A DNA stretch of 64,000 nucleotides from Aliivibrio fischeri ATCC 7744 = JCM 18803 = DSM 507 (GCF_023983475.1 NZ_CP092712.1:806001-870000), one strand, 5' to 3'; counted from the stretch's first letter, positions 29,405-38,565 are shown. Program-made: numbers and translations. Notes: generated from the sequence alone by a model not told the origin.

Positions 29405-31981
29405 TTATTTCTCCACTGTTGCATCAGTTAGAGCGACATGCAGAATATCGCCTTTCGCATTTGGGTTTTTCTCAGTGTATGTTGCAGGACGGTGTTGTTC
29501 ACGACTATCTGAAACAAAAACCACATTGTCATCACGTTCATCACTATTGATGAAATGAGTAAAACGTTTTAACTGAGATTCATCATTGATGGTGTCTGTC
29601 CACTCACATGAGAATTCATTAACTAGTTTTGCAACATCCAGTTCTAATTGATCATTGATACCCAGTTTGTTATCAACAATAACTTCGCGTAAATAATCAA
29701 CACCACCTTCAAGGTTTTCCATCCACACAGAGGTACGTTGCAGTGGTGCAGCCGTACGAATGTAGAACATCATGAAGCGGTCGATGTATTTAATTAATGT
29801 CTCTTGGTCTAGGTCGGTAGCCAGTAAGTCAGCGTGACGAGGTTTCATACCGCCGTTACCACATACGTACATATTCCAACCAGCATCGGTAGCAATAATA
29901 CCTAAATCTTTACCTTGAGCTTCTGCACATTCACGAGTACAGCCAGATACACCGAACTTCATTTTATGAGGTGTACGAATACCTTTGTAGCGATTCTCAA
30001 TCATTACTCCAAGGCCAACAGAGTCTTGAACACCATAGCGACACCACGTTGAACCAACACACGTTTTAGCCATACGAAGAGCTTTTGCATACGCTTGACC
30101 GGTTTCGTATCCAGCTGCAATTAGCTTTTTCCAGATAGCTGGTAAATCGTCTTTTTGAGCACCAAATAAACCAATACGTTGAGCACCAGTGATTTTTGTA
30201 TACAGGTTATATTCAGCCGCTACATCAGCAAGAACGCTTAGAGCCTGAGGTGTTACTTCACCACCTGCCATACGAGGGATAACAGAATAAGTACCATCTT
30301 TTTGCATGTTGCCTAAGAAGTTATCGTTAGTATCATGCAGTTTAACCAACTCAGGTTTTAGAATGTGTTCGCCCCAGCATGACGCTAAGATTGAACCAAC
30401 GGCTGGTTTACACACTTCACAACCGTATCCTTTTCCGTATTTTTCTAATAGCTCATCAAAAGTTTTGATCTCTTCAATACGGATGAGGTGGAACAGTTCT
30501 TGGCGAGAATAAGCGAAGTGTTCACAGATATCATTTTTTACTTCAATACCTGATTTTGCTAGTTCAGCATTAAGAACAGACGTTACTAGAGGGATACAAC
30601 CCCCACAGCCAGTACCCGCTCCAGTAACCGCCTTAATTTCTGCCATTGTGTGATTGCCATCAGCAACCGCTTGAGCAATTTTTCCTTTTGTTACATCAAA
30701 ACATGAACAAATTACAGCACTTTCAGGTAATGAATCAGCACCTAAAGAGGGTTTTTCAGCACCAGCATGCGCAGGTAAGATCAGAAGGTCTGGATGTTCA
30801 GGTAAATCGATATCATTCAGTTTAAGTTGAAGTAAATCACCATAATCAGAAGTATCACCTACCATTACTGCACCGAGTAACTTTTTGCCATCTTCAGAAA
30901 CGATAATACGTTTATAGATCTCTTCTTCTTCGTTTTGGTATACGTAGCTTTTACAACCAGGAGTACGGCCATTAGCATCACCAATTGAGCCTACTTTAAC
31001 GCCTAGAAGTTTTAATTTTGCGCTCATATCAGCGCCTTCAAACTCACTTTCGTTACCAACTAAATGGTCAACGGCAACCGTTGCCATTTTGTAACCAGGA
31101 GCAACCAGTCCATAGAAGGTTTGGTTCCAAGACGCACATTCACCAATTGCGTAAATGTTTTTATCTGTTGTTTGGCAGTTGTTGTTAATTTCGATACCGC
31201 CACGAGGAGCAATACCTAAGCCCATTTGGCGAGCCAGTTTATCTTGAGGACGAATACCTGCAGAAAAGACAATGAAGTCTGTTTCAAGCTCAGAGCCGTC
31301 AGCAAAGCGCATTACGTTTCGAGCGTCAGTACCTTCTGGTGCAATCTCAAGTGTATTTTTACTTGTATGAACTTGTACGCCCATACGTTCAATTTTATTA
31401 CGTAGTTGCAGGCCACCTTGTTGATCAAGCTGTTCAGCCATTAATACAGGAGCAAATTCAACAACGTGAGTCGTTACCCCTAATGCTTTAAGTGCACCAG
31501 CGGCTTCAAGGCCAAGAAGGCCGCCACCAATAACAACGCCACTTTTACTTTTCTTAGCGGTCGCTTCAATAGATTTTAGATCTTCAATGGTACGGTAAAC
31601 AAAGCAGTCTTTGCTTTCATTACCTTTAATTGGTGGGACAAATGGGTAAGACCCCGTAGCAAGGATTAGTTTGTCATATTGAATTTCACGGCCAGTGCTT
31701 GAGTAGACAATGCGGTTTTCACGGTTAACGTTAATTGCACGTTCGCCCAGTAATACATTGATACCGTGTTTTTCGTAGAAGCCTTCTTTAACAAGAGAAA
31801 GTTCATCAGCAGTATGATGAGAGAAGTAGGACGAAAGGTGAACACGATCGTATGCGATTCGAGGTTCTTCACAAAACACGGTGATGTCCATGTTTTGAAC
31901 GTCAGTTTTATCTACTAAATCTTCGATATAGCGATGACCAACCATGCCATTACCGATGATGACTAACTTCATCTTGCTCAT
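29405..31981 (-). CDS. nirB: Nitrite reductase (NADH) large subunit
   Basis: Cytoplasmic NADH-dependent nitrite reductase making ammonium. From ATG 31981 (ribosome-binding site AGGA upstream) it is 858 aa, beginning MSKMKLVIIGNGMVG; an upstream ATG at 32053 lies on the promoter and adds unconserved residues. Domains in order are the FAD/NAD reductase, a BFD-like [2Fe-2S] region (CSCFDV and GCGGC), and the sirohaem/[4Fe-4S] domain with CVGSTWC and SGCTRECAE. It is the first gene of nirB-nirD-nirC. Confidence 0.96.
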   Translation of the reverse strand: MSKMKLVIIGNGMVGHRYIEDLVDKTDVQNMDITVFCEEPRIAYDRVHLSSYFSHHTADELSLVKEGFYEKHGINVLLGERAINVNRENRIVYSSTGREIQYDKLILATGSYPFVPPIKGNESKDCFVYRTIEDLKSIEATAKKSKSGVVIGGGLLGLEAAGALKALGVTTHVVEFAPVLMAEQLDQQGGLQLRNKIERMGVQVHTSKNTLEIAPEGTDARNVMRFADGSELETDFIVFSAGIRPQDKLARQMGLGIAPRGGIEINNNCQTTDKNIYAIGECASWNQTFYGLVAPGYKMATVAVDHLVGNESEFEGADMSAKLKLLGVKVGSIGDANGRTPGCKSYVYQNEEEEIYKRIIVSEDGKKLLGAVMVGDTSDYGDLLQLKLNDIDLPEHPDLLILPAHAGAEKPSLGADSLPESAVICSCFDVTKGKIAQAVADGNHTMAEIKAVTGAGTGCGGCIPLVTSVLNAELAKSGIEVKNDICEHFAYSRQELFHLIRIEEIKTFDELLEKYGKGYGCEVCKPAVGSILASCWGEHILKPELVKLHDTNDNFLGNMQKDGTYSVIPRMAGGEVTPQALSVLADVAAEYNLYTKITGAQRIGLFGAQKDDLPAIWKKLIAAGYETGQAYAKALRMAKTCVGSTWCRYGVQDSVGLGVMIENRYKGIRTPHKMKFGVSGCTRECAEAQGKDLGIIATDAGWNMYVCGNGGMKPRHADLLATDLDQETLIKYIDRFMMFYIRTAAPLQRTSVWMENLEGGVDYLREVIVDNKLGINDQLELDVAKLVNEFSCEWTDTINDESQLKRFTHFINSDERDDNVVFVSDSREQHRPATYTEKNPNAKGDILHVALTDATVEK

Positions 31982-32004
31982 AAGAAATCCTATTATTTTT
32001 GATA

Positions 32005-32082
32005 TATAGATATGATGAATTATGAACGAATATGTAGATATGATGTGGATCAATTACGAAATAAAACTACTCGAAAGGGGTA
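32005..32082 (-). promoter_or_regulatory. nirB promoter with FNR-like and NarL/NarP-like sites
   Basis: On the minus strand TTGATCCACATCAT (32040-32053) matches the FNR consensus TTGAT-N4-ATCAA in nine of ten positions. About 28.5 bp upstream, centred at 32075, lies TACTCGAAAGGGGTA on the plus strand (32068-32082), a near-palindrome of NarL/NarP heptamers (TACCCCT is a perfect one). That spacing matches the E. coli nir promoter, where FNR sits at -41.5 and NarL/NarP at -69.5. The start site near 32005 is inferred from this geometry. Confidence 0.68.
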
Positions 32083-32214
32083 GCTCCAAGGTGGTGATAT
32101 CACTTTTTGTTATTAAATCAAGTGGTTGTATGTGGCACGTGAGTAATGCGTGTAGTTTTTTACAATATCTAACAGAATTATTTTCTTTTTTGTTGGTTTT
32201 ATTCTGATTTTCTG

Positions 32215-32252
32215 AAAAAAAAAGACAGAATGTGAATTCACGTTCTGTCTTT
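32215..32252 (-). terminator. Terminator of the chemoreceptor gene
   Basis: Near-perfect 32-bp palindrome (arm AAAGACAGAA, inner GTGAATTCAC) followed on the minus strand by a run of nine T residues. Confidence 0.88.
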
Positions 32253-32276
32253 AATTTGGGGATATGTTTAATGAAT

Positions 32277-34151
32277 TTACAGTTTAAATCGGTCGATTTC
32301 TTGTTTTAATTCATTTGACAGTTCAGATAGCTCAGACGCCTGAATAACAGATTGTTTTGTTTCTTCTGTTAGTTCGTTTGAAACATCACGAACCGCTTCA
32401 GTATTACGTGTGATCTCTTCAGTTACAGATGATTGCTCTTCAGCGGCCGCTGCAATTTGAGCTGCCATATCACTTATTTGAGTCACTGAGTTTGTGATTT
32501 GCAACAAGCTTGCTGAAGCAGATTGTGCATCTTCTACACTTGTATTTGCAAGGTTCTGGCTATCTTCCATAATACCAACTGCTTTTTGAGTTGTTCCTTG
32601 CAGTGTTTCGATCATTTGCTGAATTTCTTGAGTAGAAGCATGAGTTCGTTGGCTTAGAATTCGAACTTCATCAGCAACCACTGCAAAACCACGACCTTGT
32701 TCGCCCGCTCGAGCTGCTTCAATCGCGGCATTTAATGCAAGCAAGTTGGTTTGTTCAGCAATGTTTTGAATTGTTGAAAGAATCGTATTGATGTTCTGAG
32801 CATTATGGTGAAGTTCTTCAATGACGCCAGTTGCTGTTTCGACTTCTTTTGCAAGGTTGTCGATAGAGTGTTGGCTTTGGCTCACTTGCTCTGCACCATG
32901 ATTTGATGCTGTCACGGTTTCTTCAGCTGTTTGAGCGGTATTATCAGCATTACCCGCAATCTCTTGTGTCGCTGCTGCCATTTCATTAATCGCAGTTGCA
33001 ACCATATTGATTTCATCCATTTGATGTTGGATACGAACATTACGTTCTTCCGCTCCCTCTGCCGTAGAGTTTGCTTGGTTTGCTAGTGTTACTGAAATAT
33101 CACGTAAACGACATACCATTGAATGCATGTTACCAACAAAGGTATTAAAGTTAATGGCGAGTTGACCGACTTCGTCATCGCTATGAGGTTCTAGACGTTG
33201 AGTTAAATCGCCTTCACCAGATGATATTTCTGCTAGTGCGTCTGATACTCGGATTAAATCTCTAAATAAAAGATTAACTAATGTTGTTACACCAACAGCG
33301 ACAATTACCGTTAACACAATGCTTAATAAAATGATTTCACGAAGTAGGGCACTGTGAGCCGCTTCTTCTGTTTCTTTTGTCATTTCAACTGCAAATGTCC
33401 AATTAGTATTTGGTACTTTAGAGAAATAAACCAGTTTTTCACTGCCGTTAATATTAGCAACTTCAATGCGATTTGCGCTGATTGAATCTTGAATACTTTG
33501 GGCGCTCATATCGCTGAAATAGCGATTCACTTCTTTTTTGATTAGTGCTTTATTTGGGTGAGCTAGGAACGTACCGTCGCTATCAATCAGCATCGTAATG
33601 GTATCTTTACCTGCATCTAAACTGATCACATCGTTGATTAATTGATCAATAAGAACATCGGCACCAACAACACCTAAAAGTTGTCCATTTTTATAGACAG
33701 GTTCTGCAATGGTTACCAGTAGAGACTGAGTAATAGCATCTTGATAAGAAGAGGTGATGATCTGTTTATTTTCACGTTGAGCTTCTTGATACCAAGGTCG
33801 TTGACGAGGGTCGTAATCTGCTCGATTTCTCTCGGGGTGGGAGCGGAACATTTCACCTTGTGGTGTTCCAAAGAAAATGTCATCAAATCCACCAGCTTTA
33901 CGGCTGATTTGTAGGAATGAAACAACATCTTCTTCTTGGCTATAGTCATTAAAGGCATGTGCAATTTCAGCTTTTAATGTTATCCAGTTTGATATACCGG
34001 TTGTCGCAGCTGATGTAACGCTTTCTGCTCGTGAATAGACACCATTGCGTGTTTGTTCAAACAGTTGGTTAGAAGCCAACCAAGTAAGAGCAGAGGCAGT
34101 GATGATGACAGCAAGTAAACTAGCACCGATTAACTTATGTTTTAATTTCAT
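32277..34151 (-). CDS. Methyl-accepting chemotaxis protein with Cache sensor
   Basis: Inner-membrane chemoreceptor of 624 aa. Membrane segment 1 is near residues 8-27 ([20 protein letters not shown]). A periplasmic double-Cache-type domain follows (residues about 30-275; RPWYQEA and [12 protein letters not shown] are typical), then membrane segment 2 near 275-300 and HAMP. The signalling helix bundle has the conserved tip [19 protein letters not shown]. The ligand cannot be told from sequence; RPWY-type Cache domains often bind amino acids. A sigma-28-type promoter precedes it, which fits a flagellar regulon gene. Confidence 0.94.
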   Translation of the reverse strand: MKLKHKLIGASLLAVIITASALTWLASNQLFEQTRNGVYSRAESVTSAATTGISNWITLKAEIAHAFNDYSQEEDVVSFLQISRKAGGFDDIFFGTPQGEMFRSHPERNRADYDPRQRPWYQEAQRENKQIITSSYQDAITQSLLVTIAEPVYKNGQLLGVVGADVLIDQLINDVISLDAGKDTITMLIDSDGTFLAHPNKALIKKEVNRYFSDMSAQSIQDSISANRIEVANINGSEKLVYFSKVPNTNWTFAVEMTKETEEAAHSALLREIILLSIVLTVIVAVGVTTLVNLLFRDLIRVSDALAEISSGEGDLTQRLEPHSDDEVGQLAINFNTFVGNMHSMVCRLRDISVTLANQANSTAEGAEERNVRIQHQMDEINMVATAINEMAAATQEIAGNADNTAQTAEETVTASNHGAEQVSQSQHSIDNLAKEVETATGVIEELHHNAQNINTILSTIQNIAEQTNLLALNAAIEAARAGEQGRGFAVVADEVRILSQRTHASTQEIQQMIETLQGTTQKAVGIMEDSQNLANTSVEDAQSASASLLQITNSVTQISDMAAQIAAAAEEQSSVTEEITRNTEAVRDVSNELTEETKQSVIQASELSELSNELKQEIDRFKL

Positions 34152-34233
34152 GATTTTGCCTAATCTTATTAAAAGTAATCCATTAATATAAAAAAGCTGT
34201 GATTTGTTGGTCTTATTATAAGCTTTGATTATG

Positions 34234-34260
34234 TTATCGGGGCAAAGTGAAATAACTTTA
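34234..34260 (-). promoter_or_regulatory. Sigma-28 (FliA)-type promoter of the chemoreceptor gene
   Basis: On the minus strand TAAAGTTA (34253-34260), an 11-bp spacer and CCCGATAA (34234-34241) match the flagellar consensus TAAAGTTT-N11-GCCGATAA with one mismatch in each element. The mRNA would start near 34226, leaving a leader of about 75 nt. Confidence 0.82.
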
Positions 34261-34280
34261 CCTATTTATAGGAGGTATTG

Positions 34281-34322
34281 ATGATAAATATTTCAAGTTT
34301 TAGTTTTTTATATAAAAAATGA
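34281..34322 (+). CDS. Possible 13-aa leader peptide upstream of ushA
   Basis: Tiny ORF starting MINISSF and ending LYKK, preceded by AGGAGGT with a 4-nt gap to the ATG, the strongest ribosome-binding site in this stretch. Nothing about the peptide is recognisable. It could be a leader peptide or chance in AT-rich DNA. Confidence 0.25.
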   Translation: MINISSFSFLYKK

Positions 34323-34359
34323 GAATAGACTTCGTTTAATTAGTAAACGCTAACTTGGA

Positions 34360-34375
34360 AGGTAAACGTTTGCGT
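34360..34375. promoter_or_regulatory. PurR-like operator upstream of ushA
   Basis: AGGTAAACGTTTGCGT matches 11 of the 12 fixed positions of the PurR consensus ANGCAANCGNTTNCNT. A purine repressor site is plausible for a nucleotide-salvage gene, but it lies about 200 bp upstream of the ATG and is unproven. Confidence 0.45.
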
Positions 34376-34575
34376 GTTTGGTGGGTGTTAAATCCTTGTG
34401 TGGTTTATCTTTTTTTACATAATGATCAGTAATTTTTAGTGATCTAATAGACATATTTATGAGATCAATGTGAGTGTATGACGTAATTCTTTTAAACTTG
34501 GTCAGGTTATTTGGCCAGTAAGAAGAAGACTCTTAATTTGGCCATAATTTATCCCCCTTTGAATAATGGTGAAAC

Positions 34576-36237
34576 ATGATGGAACGTCTTTCTCTAAAAG
34601 CGGCAATTGCTGCTGCATTAGTAACAACACTGGCTGGTTGTGCAACAACCTCTGAGCCTGCTTGGCAAGAAGATACAACGTATAAAATCACAGTGCTGCA
34701 TACCAATGATAACCATGGTCGTTTTTGGCAGAATAAATACGGTGAGTATGGAATGGCTGCTCGCAAAACGTTGATCGATGACATTCGAACTGAAGTGCAA
34801 GCGGAAGGGGGCAGTGTGCTTCTTTTATCTGGTGGTGATATTAACACTGGTGTACCAGAATCAGATTTACAAGATGCAGAACCTGATTTCAAAGGCATGA
34901 ATAAAATTGGTTATGATGCGATTGCATTAGGTAACCACGAATTTGATAATCCACTGGATGTACTGCAAAAACAAATTGATTGGGCTGAGTTCCCAATGTT
35001 ATCTGCCAATATCTATGATAAGAAAACTGGCGAACGTATGTATCAAGCATACGAAATCTTTGAAAAACAAGGTATCAAAATCGCTGTAGTTGGTTTAACA
35101 ACAGAAGATACAGCAAAAATTGGTAACCCTGAGTACATCGGTAGTCTTGAATTCCGCGATCCTAAATTGGAAGCAAAAAAAGTGATTGCTGAATTAAATG
35201 AAACTGAAAAACCTGACCTTATTTTTGCCGTAACTCATATGGGACACTATGAAAATGGTGAGCGTGGTATTAATGCTCCAGGTGATGTTGCACTAGCGCG
35301 TTCTTTAGATATGGGTGAGTTAGATATGATTGTGGGTGGTCACTCGCAAGAGCCTGTATGTATGGAAGGTCCTAACTTAATTAAGAAAAACTTTAAGCCG
35401 GGTGATGAGTGTAAACCAGACCAGCAAAATGGTACATGGATTGTTCAAGCTCACGAATGGGGTAAATACGTAGGTAAAGCTGATTTTGAGTTCCGTAATG
35501 GTGAATTAGAAATGGTTAGCTACGATCTTATTCCTGTTAACTTGAAGAAAAAAGTAAATATCGATGGTAAAAAACAACGTGTATTTATTGAAGATGAAAT
35601 TGAACAAGATGCAGAGTTACTTGCTTTCTTGAAACCGTTCCAAGAAAAAGGACAAGGCCAACTTAATGTTAAGATTGCTTCAACTAATGGCAAATTAGAA
35701 GGTGATCGTAATGTTGTTCGTTTTGAACAAACTAACTTAGGTCGCTTGATTGCTACATCACATATGGTTCGTGCAAAAGCTGATTTTGCAGTAATGAACT
35801 CTGGTGGTGTACGTGATTCAATTGAAGCGGGTGATGTAACTTACAAAGACGTATTAACGGTTCAACCATTTGGCAATATCGTAACTTATGCGGATATGAC
35901 GGGTAAAGAAGTGTTAGATTACCTGAATGTTGTTGCTACTAAACCTGTGGATTCTGGTGCCTATGCGCAATTTGCTGGCATTAAAATGACTGTTGAAAAT
36001 GGTAAAGTATCAAATGTATTTATTGGTGGTAAGCAATTACGTCTAGATGAAACATATCGTTTTACCGTGCCAAGTTATAACGCTGCTGGTGGCGATGGAT
36101 ATCCAAAAATCTCAGATCACCCAGGTTATGTAAATACTGGTTTCGTTGATGCTGAAGTGTTGAAAGATTTCCTAGAAACAAACAGCCCAATCGACGTAAA
36201 CAAATTTGCTCCGCGTGGTGAAATTGTTTACAAATAA
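34576..36237 (+). CDS. ushA: UshA-type 5'-nucleotidase / UDP-sugar hydrolase, lipoprotein
   Basis: Dephosphorylates extracellular or periplasmic nucleotides so the nucleoside can be taken up. At 553 aa it opens with a signal peptide and lipobox LAGC (Cys about 21 from the second Met), so unlike E. coli UshA it is lipid-anchored, as in the Vibrio NutA nucleotidase. The metal-site motifs are LHTNDNHGRF, GNHEFDNP, VTHMGHY and GGHSQEP. The C-terminal substrate domain has NSGGVRDSI and NAAGGDGYP. It is a monocistronic unit with its own terminator. Confidence 0.93.
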   Translation: MMERLSLKAAIAAALVTTLAGCATTSEPAWQEDTTYKITVLHTNDNHGRFWQNKYGEYGMAARKTLIDDIRTEVQAEGGSVLLLSGGDINTGVPESDLQDAEPDFKGMNKIGYDAIALGNHEFDNPLDVLQKQIDWAEFPMLSANIYDKKTGERMYQAYEIFEKQGIKIAVVGLTTEDTAKIGNPEYIGSLEFRDPKLEAKKVIAELNETEKPDLIFAVTHMGHYENGERGINAPGDVALARSLDMGELDMIVGGHSQEPVCMEGPNLIKKNFKPGDECKPDQQNGTWIVQAHEWGKYVGKADFEFRNGELEMVSYDLIPVNLKKKVNIDGKKQRVFIEDEIEQDAELLAFLKPFQEKGQGQLNVKIASTNGKLEGDRNVVRFEQTNLGRLIATSHMVRAKADFAVMNSGGVRDSIEAGDVTYKDVLTVQPFGNIVTYADMTGKEVLDYLNVVATKPVDSGAYAQFAGIKMTVENGKVSNVFIGGKQLRLDETYRFTVPSYNAAGGDGYPKISDHPGYVNTGFVDAEVLKDFLETNSPIDVNKFAPRGEIVYK

Positions 36238-36257
36238 CAGTAAGTTTACTGGTTAAT

Positions 36258-36290
36258 AAAAAGCCTCCAGATATTTGGAGGCTTTTTTTA
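36258..36290. terminator. Bidirectional terminator between ushA and smrA
   Basis: Twelve-bp arms (AAAAAGCCTCCA and its complement) with A- and T-runs at each side, between convergent genes. Confidence 0.88.
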
Positions 36291-36872
36291 TGCACTGCGT
36301 TTTTGATGTTTTTCTCTGTTCTCTAATTTCTTTTCAGCGCTTTTTCTTAATAGAATATATACCGCTCCAGAACCACCATGTTGTGCTTTAGCTGAATGTA
36401 TGCACATCACTTCTTTTATTTGTGGGAGCCATTGAGCAACATGACTTTTAACTAATGCGGGAGGGTTGGATTTTGCACCTTTACCATGGACGATAACAGC
36501 AAAGCGTACATCCATTTTCTGGCATTGTTTTAAAAAGTGAAGCACTTCATCTCTAGCTTGTTTTAATGTGCGTTTGTGTAAGTCTAAACGTGCTTGAATT
36601 TCATATTTACCGAGACGAACTTTTCGATATACACCATCTTGAACACCATCACGTTTAAACTCAATGATATCGTCAGGTTGTAATAATGGTGCATTATCTA
36701 AAGATAGAAAGTCTGGGTCAGTTTCTGATAATGCTTGCGCTGCCTCTTTACGTGCTAATTGAGATTCTGTTGCTTTATGGGGAGAGGTTAGCGGTGTCAC
36801 TATATCTTGTTTAATGGGTTTTACGTCTCCCATCATCTCTTGGAATAGTGAAAATTCATCTGTATGAGGCAT
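36288..36872 (-). CDS. smrA: Smr-domain endonuclease SmrA
   Basis: Soluble protein of 194 aa with a C-terminal Smr (MutS2-related) nicking nuclease domain. Conserved features are the LDLHKRT strand, the HGKG motif (VIVHGKGAKSN) and the GGSGAVYILLRK end. The N-terminal half matches the YdaL/SmrA subfamily (FKRDGVQDGVYRKVRLGKY) rather than SmrB. In vivo function is unclear; recent work on relatives points to RNA or stalled-ribosome cleavage. Confidence 0.9.
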   Translation of the reverse strand: MPHTDEFSLFQEMMGDVKPIKQDIVTPLTSPHKATESQLARKEAAQALSETDPDFLSLDNAPLLQPDDIIEFKRDGVQDGVYRKVRLGKYEIQARLDLHKRTLKQARDEVLHFLKQCQKMDVRFAVIVHGKGAKSNPPALVKSHVAQWLPQIKEVMCIHSAKAQHGGSGAVYILLRKSAEKKLENREKHQKRSA

Positions 36873-37015
36873 AAATAATCCTTAGAGCGATCATATATTT
36901 ATTTGGATTATAGTGATGTAACTGGTGAATTCTAAGCAAATTTTGATGATTTATTTATGAATTCGATTAATTTGATGAATAAATAGCCGAACAAATTGAA
37001 AAATGAAAAAAACAC

Positions 37016-37043
37016 TTGTCAAAAAAATCCTGAGCAGTATTAT
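37016..37043 (+). promoter_or_regulatory. Promoter of tRNA-Pro
   Basis: -35 TTGTCA (37016-37021), a 16-bp spacer and -10 TATTAT (37038-37043), followed by a GC-rich discriminator AGCCCTCG typical of stable-RNA genes. Confidence 0.72.
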
Positions 37044-37082
37044 AGCCCTCGTTGACACGGACAAGGTCTTTGTTAAACATCT

Positions 37083-37159
<77 letters not shown>

Positions 37160-37167
37160 CTTTTAAG

Positions 37168-37198
37168 AAAGCCGCATCAGAAATGATGCGGCTTTTTT
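37168..37198 (+). terminator. Rho-independent terminator of tRNA-Pro
   Basis: AAAGCCGCATCA / TGATGCGGCTTT with a GAAA loop, then a T-run. Confidence 0.9.
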
Positions 37199-37303
37199 GC
37201 ATTTATCAGTCCTGTATTCATTCAAGTAACTATTGGTATTATTCTTATTTACTGCGATTGATATAAAAACGGCATTGATATCACTCAACACCGTTTATTA
37301 TTT

Positions 37304-37313
37304 CCCTAGTCCC
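37304..37313. repeat. Left remnant of the CCCTAGT heptamer array
   Basis: One full unit CCCTAGT and the first three bases of the next (CCC), cut off by the left end of the IS element. Confidence 0.85.
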
Positions 37314-37361
37314 TGATTTGACCCCAATAAAGTGGACACTCGATCACGAGGATTGAGTGAC

Positions 37362-37676
37362 ATGAAAATCAAATCACAACGAAAGTTTTCTAATGAGTTC
37401 AAAAGAAACGCAGTTCAACAGTCATTAGACTCTCCAGATACAGTAAAATCAGTGGCGATCTCTATTGGGATCGCTCCTCAGCTATTGGTAAAATGGAGAA
37501 GCCAGATGACATCTAAAAAACACACAGTAGCGCCCATTCCTAATAAAGGCCCTGAAAAATCGCTAAAAGAACTAGAGCGTGAGGTTGTCGAACTTAAAAA
37601 ACGCTTAGCAGATGCGGAGTTGGAGAACGATATCTTAAAAAAGGCGACGGCCTACTTCGAAAGACGAAGAGAATAA
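37362..37676 (+). CDS. IS3-family transposase OrfA (DNA-binding subunit)
   Basis: From ATG 37362 it is 104 aa with a helix-turn-helix region (FSNEFKRNAVQQSLDS to IGIAPQLLVKWRSQ) and a C-terminal leucine-zipper coiled coil (LKELEREVVELKKRLADAE). An upstream GTG at 37332 lies in the terminal repeat and is not a likely start. The protein binds the ends of the element and alone often represses transposition. Confidence 0.92.
   Translation: MKIKSQRKFSNEFKRNAVQQSLDSPDTVKSVAISIGIAPQLLVKWRSQMTSKKHTVAPIPNKGPEKSLKELEREVVELKKRLADAELENDILKKATAYFERRRE
37637..37643 (+). promoter_or_regulatory. Programmed -1 frameshift site AAAAAAG
   Basis: The A6G heptamer sits in the zero frame as TTA AAA AAG inside orfA. 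Slipping back one base joins the orfB frame, which is open from here to 38533. Confidence 0.85.
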
Positions 37677-38533
37677 GATTTGAGTTTATTTCCAAGTACT
37701 CAAGCCCAGTAAGGCCGGTAGTAAAACTTTGTCGCTATCTTGATGTGTCCACTTCAGGGTATTATAAGTGGTTAAATAGAGAGCCTACGCTTCGCGATAG
37801 ATATAACGCTGAATTGAAGTGTTTTTTAAAAGACGAAAGCGAACGTCAACACTGTGTCCCTGGCTATAGAAAACTCTATGAAGCCGCTATCTCTTATGGT
37901 TTTATTTGTAATAAGAAACGGATCCAACGTCTGCTTCAAAGTCTTGGTTATCGTTCCAGAGCGAGTAAGAAGAGGCATGGGTGTGCGCCTAAGCAGAAAT
38001 TAGGCTTTCCAGCTTTTAATTTACTGGACCGAAAGTTTTCAGTATCACAGCCAAACAGGGTTTGGACTTCAGACATTACTCAGGTCCGATGTAGTGAGGG
38101 TTGGCAGTACTTATGTGTTGTATTAGACCTTTACTCAAGAAAGGTCATCAGTTGGTCGACGAGTAGGATTAACAACGCAGAGCTTGTAGTTCGTAGTTTA
38201 AAGAAGGCTTGGGAAAGACGTAGACCTGATGGTAGTCAATTGATGTTTCATTCAGACCAAGGAGTTCAGTATACGTCAGAGATGACGATGCGTTGGTTGT
38301 ACAAGAGAGGAATAACAATCAGTATGTCCCGTAAAGGAAACTGTTGGGATAATGCTTGTTCAGAGAGTTTCTTTGCTCAGTATAAAAAGGAATGGATAAG
38401 CTGTTTAGGGCAACTATCAAGAGAAGAGATGACAATGCAAAGTCGACTTTATATCGATGGCTATTATAATCCGATAAGAAGGCATGGGACTCTAGGAGGA
38501 AAGAGTCCCATAGATTTTGAGTTAAGTAACTAA
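37643..38533 (+). CDS. IS3-family transposase OrfB (DDE catalytic part, made as OrfAB fusion)
   Basis: Integrase-core (rve) domain. The DDE residues are in WTSDITQV, HSDQGVQYTS and NACSESFFAQYKKE. The frame has no good ATG start near its 5' end (a GTG at 37745 is the first candidate), so it is read as the continuation of OrfA after the frameshift, giving a fusion of about 390 aa. No stop codon or deletion interrupts it. Confidence 0.92.
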   Translation, partial: GDGLLRKTKRIRFEFISKYSSPVRPVVKLCRYLDVSTSGYYKWLNREPTLRDRYNAELKCFLKDESERQHCVPGYRKLYEAAISYGFICNKKRIQRLLQSLGYRSRASKKRHGCAPKQKLGFPAFNLLDRKFSVSQPNRVWTSDITQVRCSEGWQYLCVVLDLYSRKVISWSTSRINNAELVVRSLKKAWERRRPDGSQLMFHSDQGVQYTSEMTMRWLYKRGITISMSRKGNCWDNACSESFFAQYKKEWISCLGQLSREEMTMQSRLYIDGYYNPIRRHGTLGGKSPIDFELSN

Positions 38534-38565
38534 AACCCCGTGTCTACTTTTAAGGGGTCATATCA

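Larger units (their letters stand above)
34152..34575. other. 424-bp regulatory region between the chemoreceptor and ushA
   Basis: AT-rich divergent region. It holds a sigma-28-type promoter for the chemoreceptor, a tiny plus-strand ORF with a near-perfect ribosome-binding site, a PurR-like box, an 9-bp inverted repeat GATCAGTAA/TTAGTGATC (34424-34432 and 34436-34444), and a 9-bp direct repeat ATTTGGCCA at 34509 and 34536 just before ushA. Confidence 0.6.
37314..38565 (+). mobile_element. Intact IS3-family insertion sequence, 1252 bp
   Basis: Terminal inverted repeats of about 26 bp: TGATTTGACCCC at the left end and TGATATGACCCC (complement) at the right; the inner parts are GTGGACAC and GTAGACAC. 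Both flanks read CCC, a 3-bp target duplication as expected for IS3 elements. orfA and orfB overlap through an A6G frameshift site, and both are full length, so the copy looks functional. The subgroup and the ISfinder name cannot be given without a search. Confidence 0.93.

Noticed and set aside
34424-34444. Inverted repeat GATCAGTAA/TTAGTGATC as an operator
   Set aside because: Only eight of nine positions pair, and no known regulator consensus fits; kept as a note in the ushA region.
34466-34488. CRP-like site near TGTGAGTGTATGACG
   Set aside because: Only the left half matches TGTGA; the right half does not fit TCACA.
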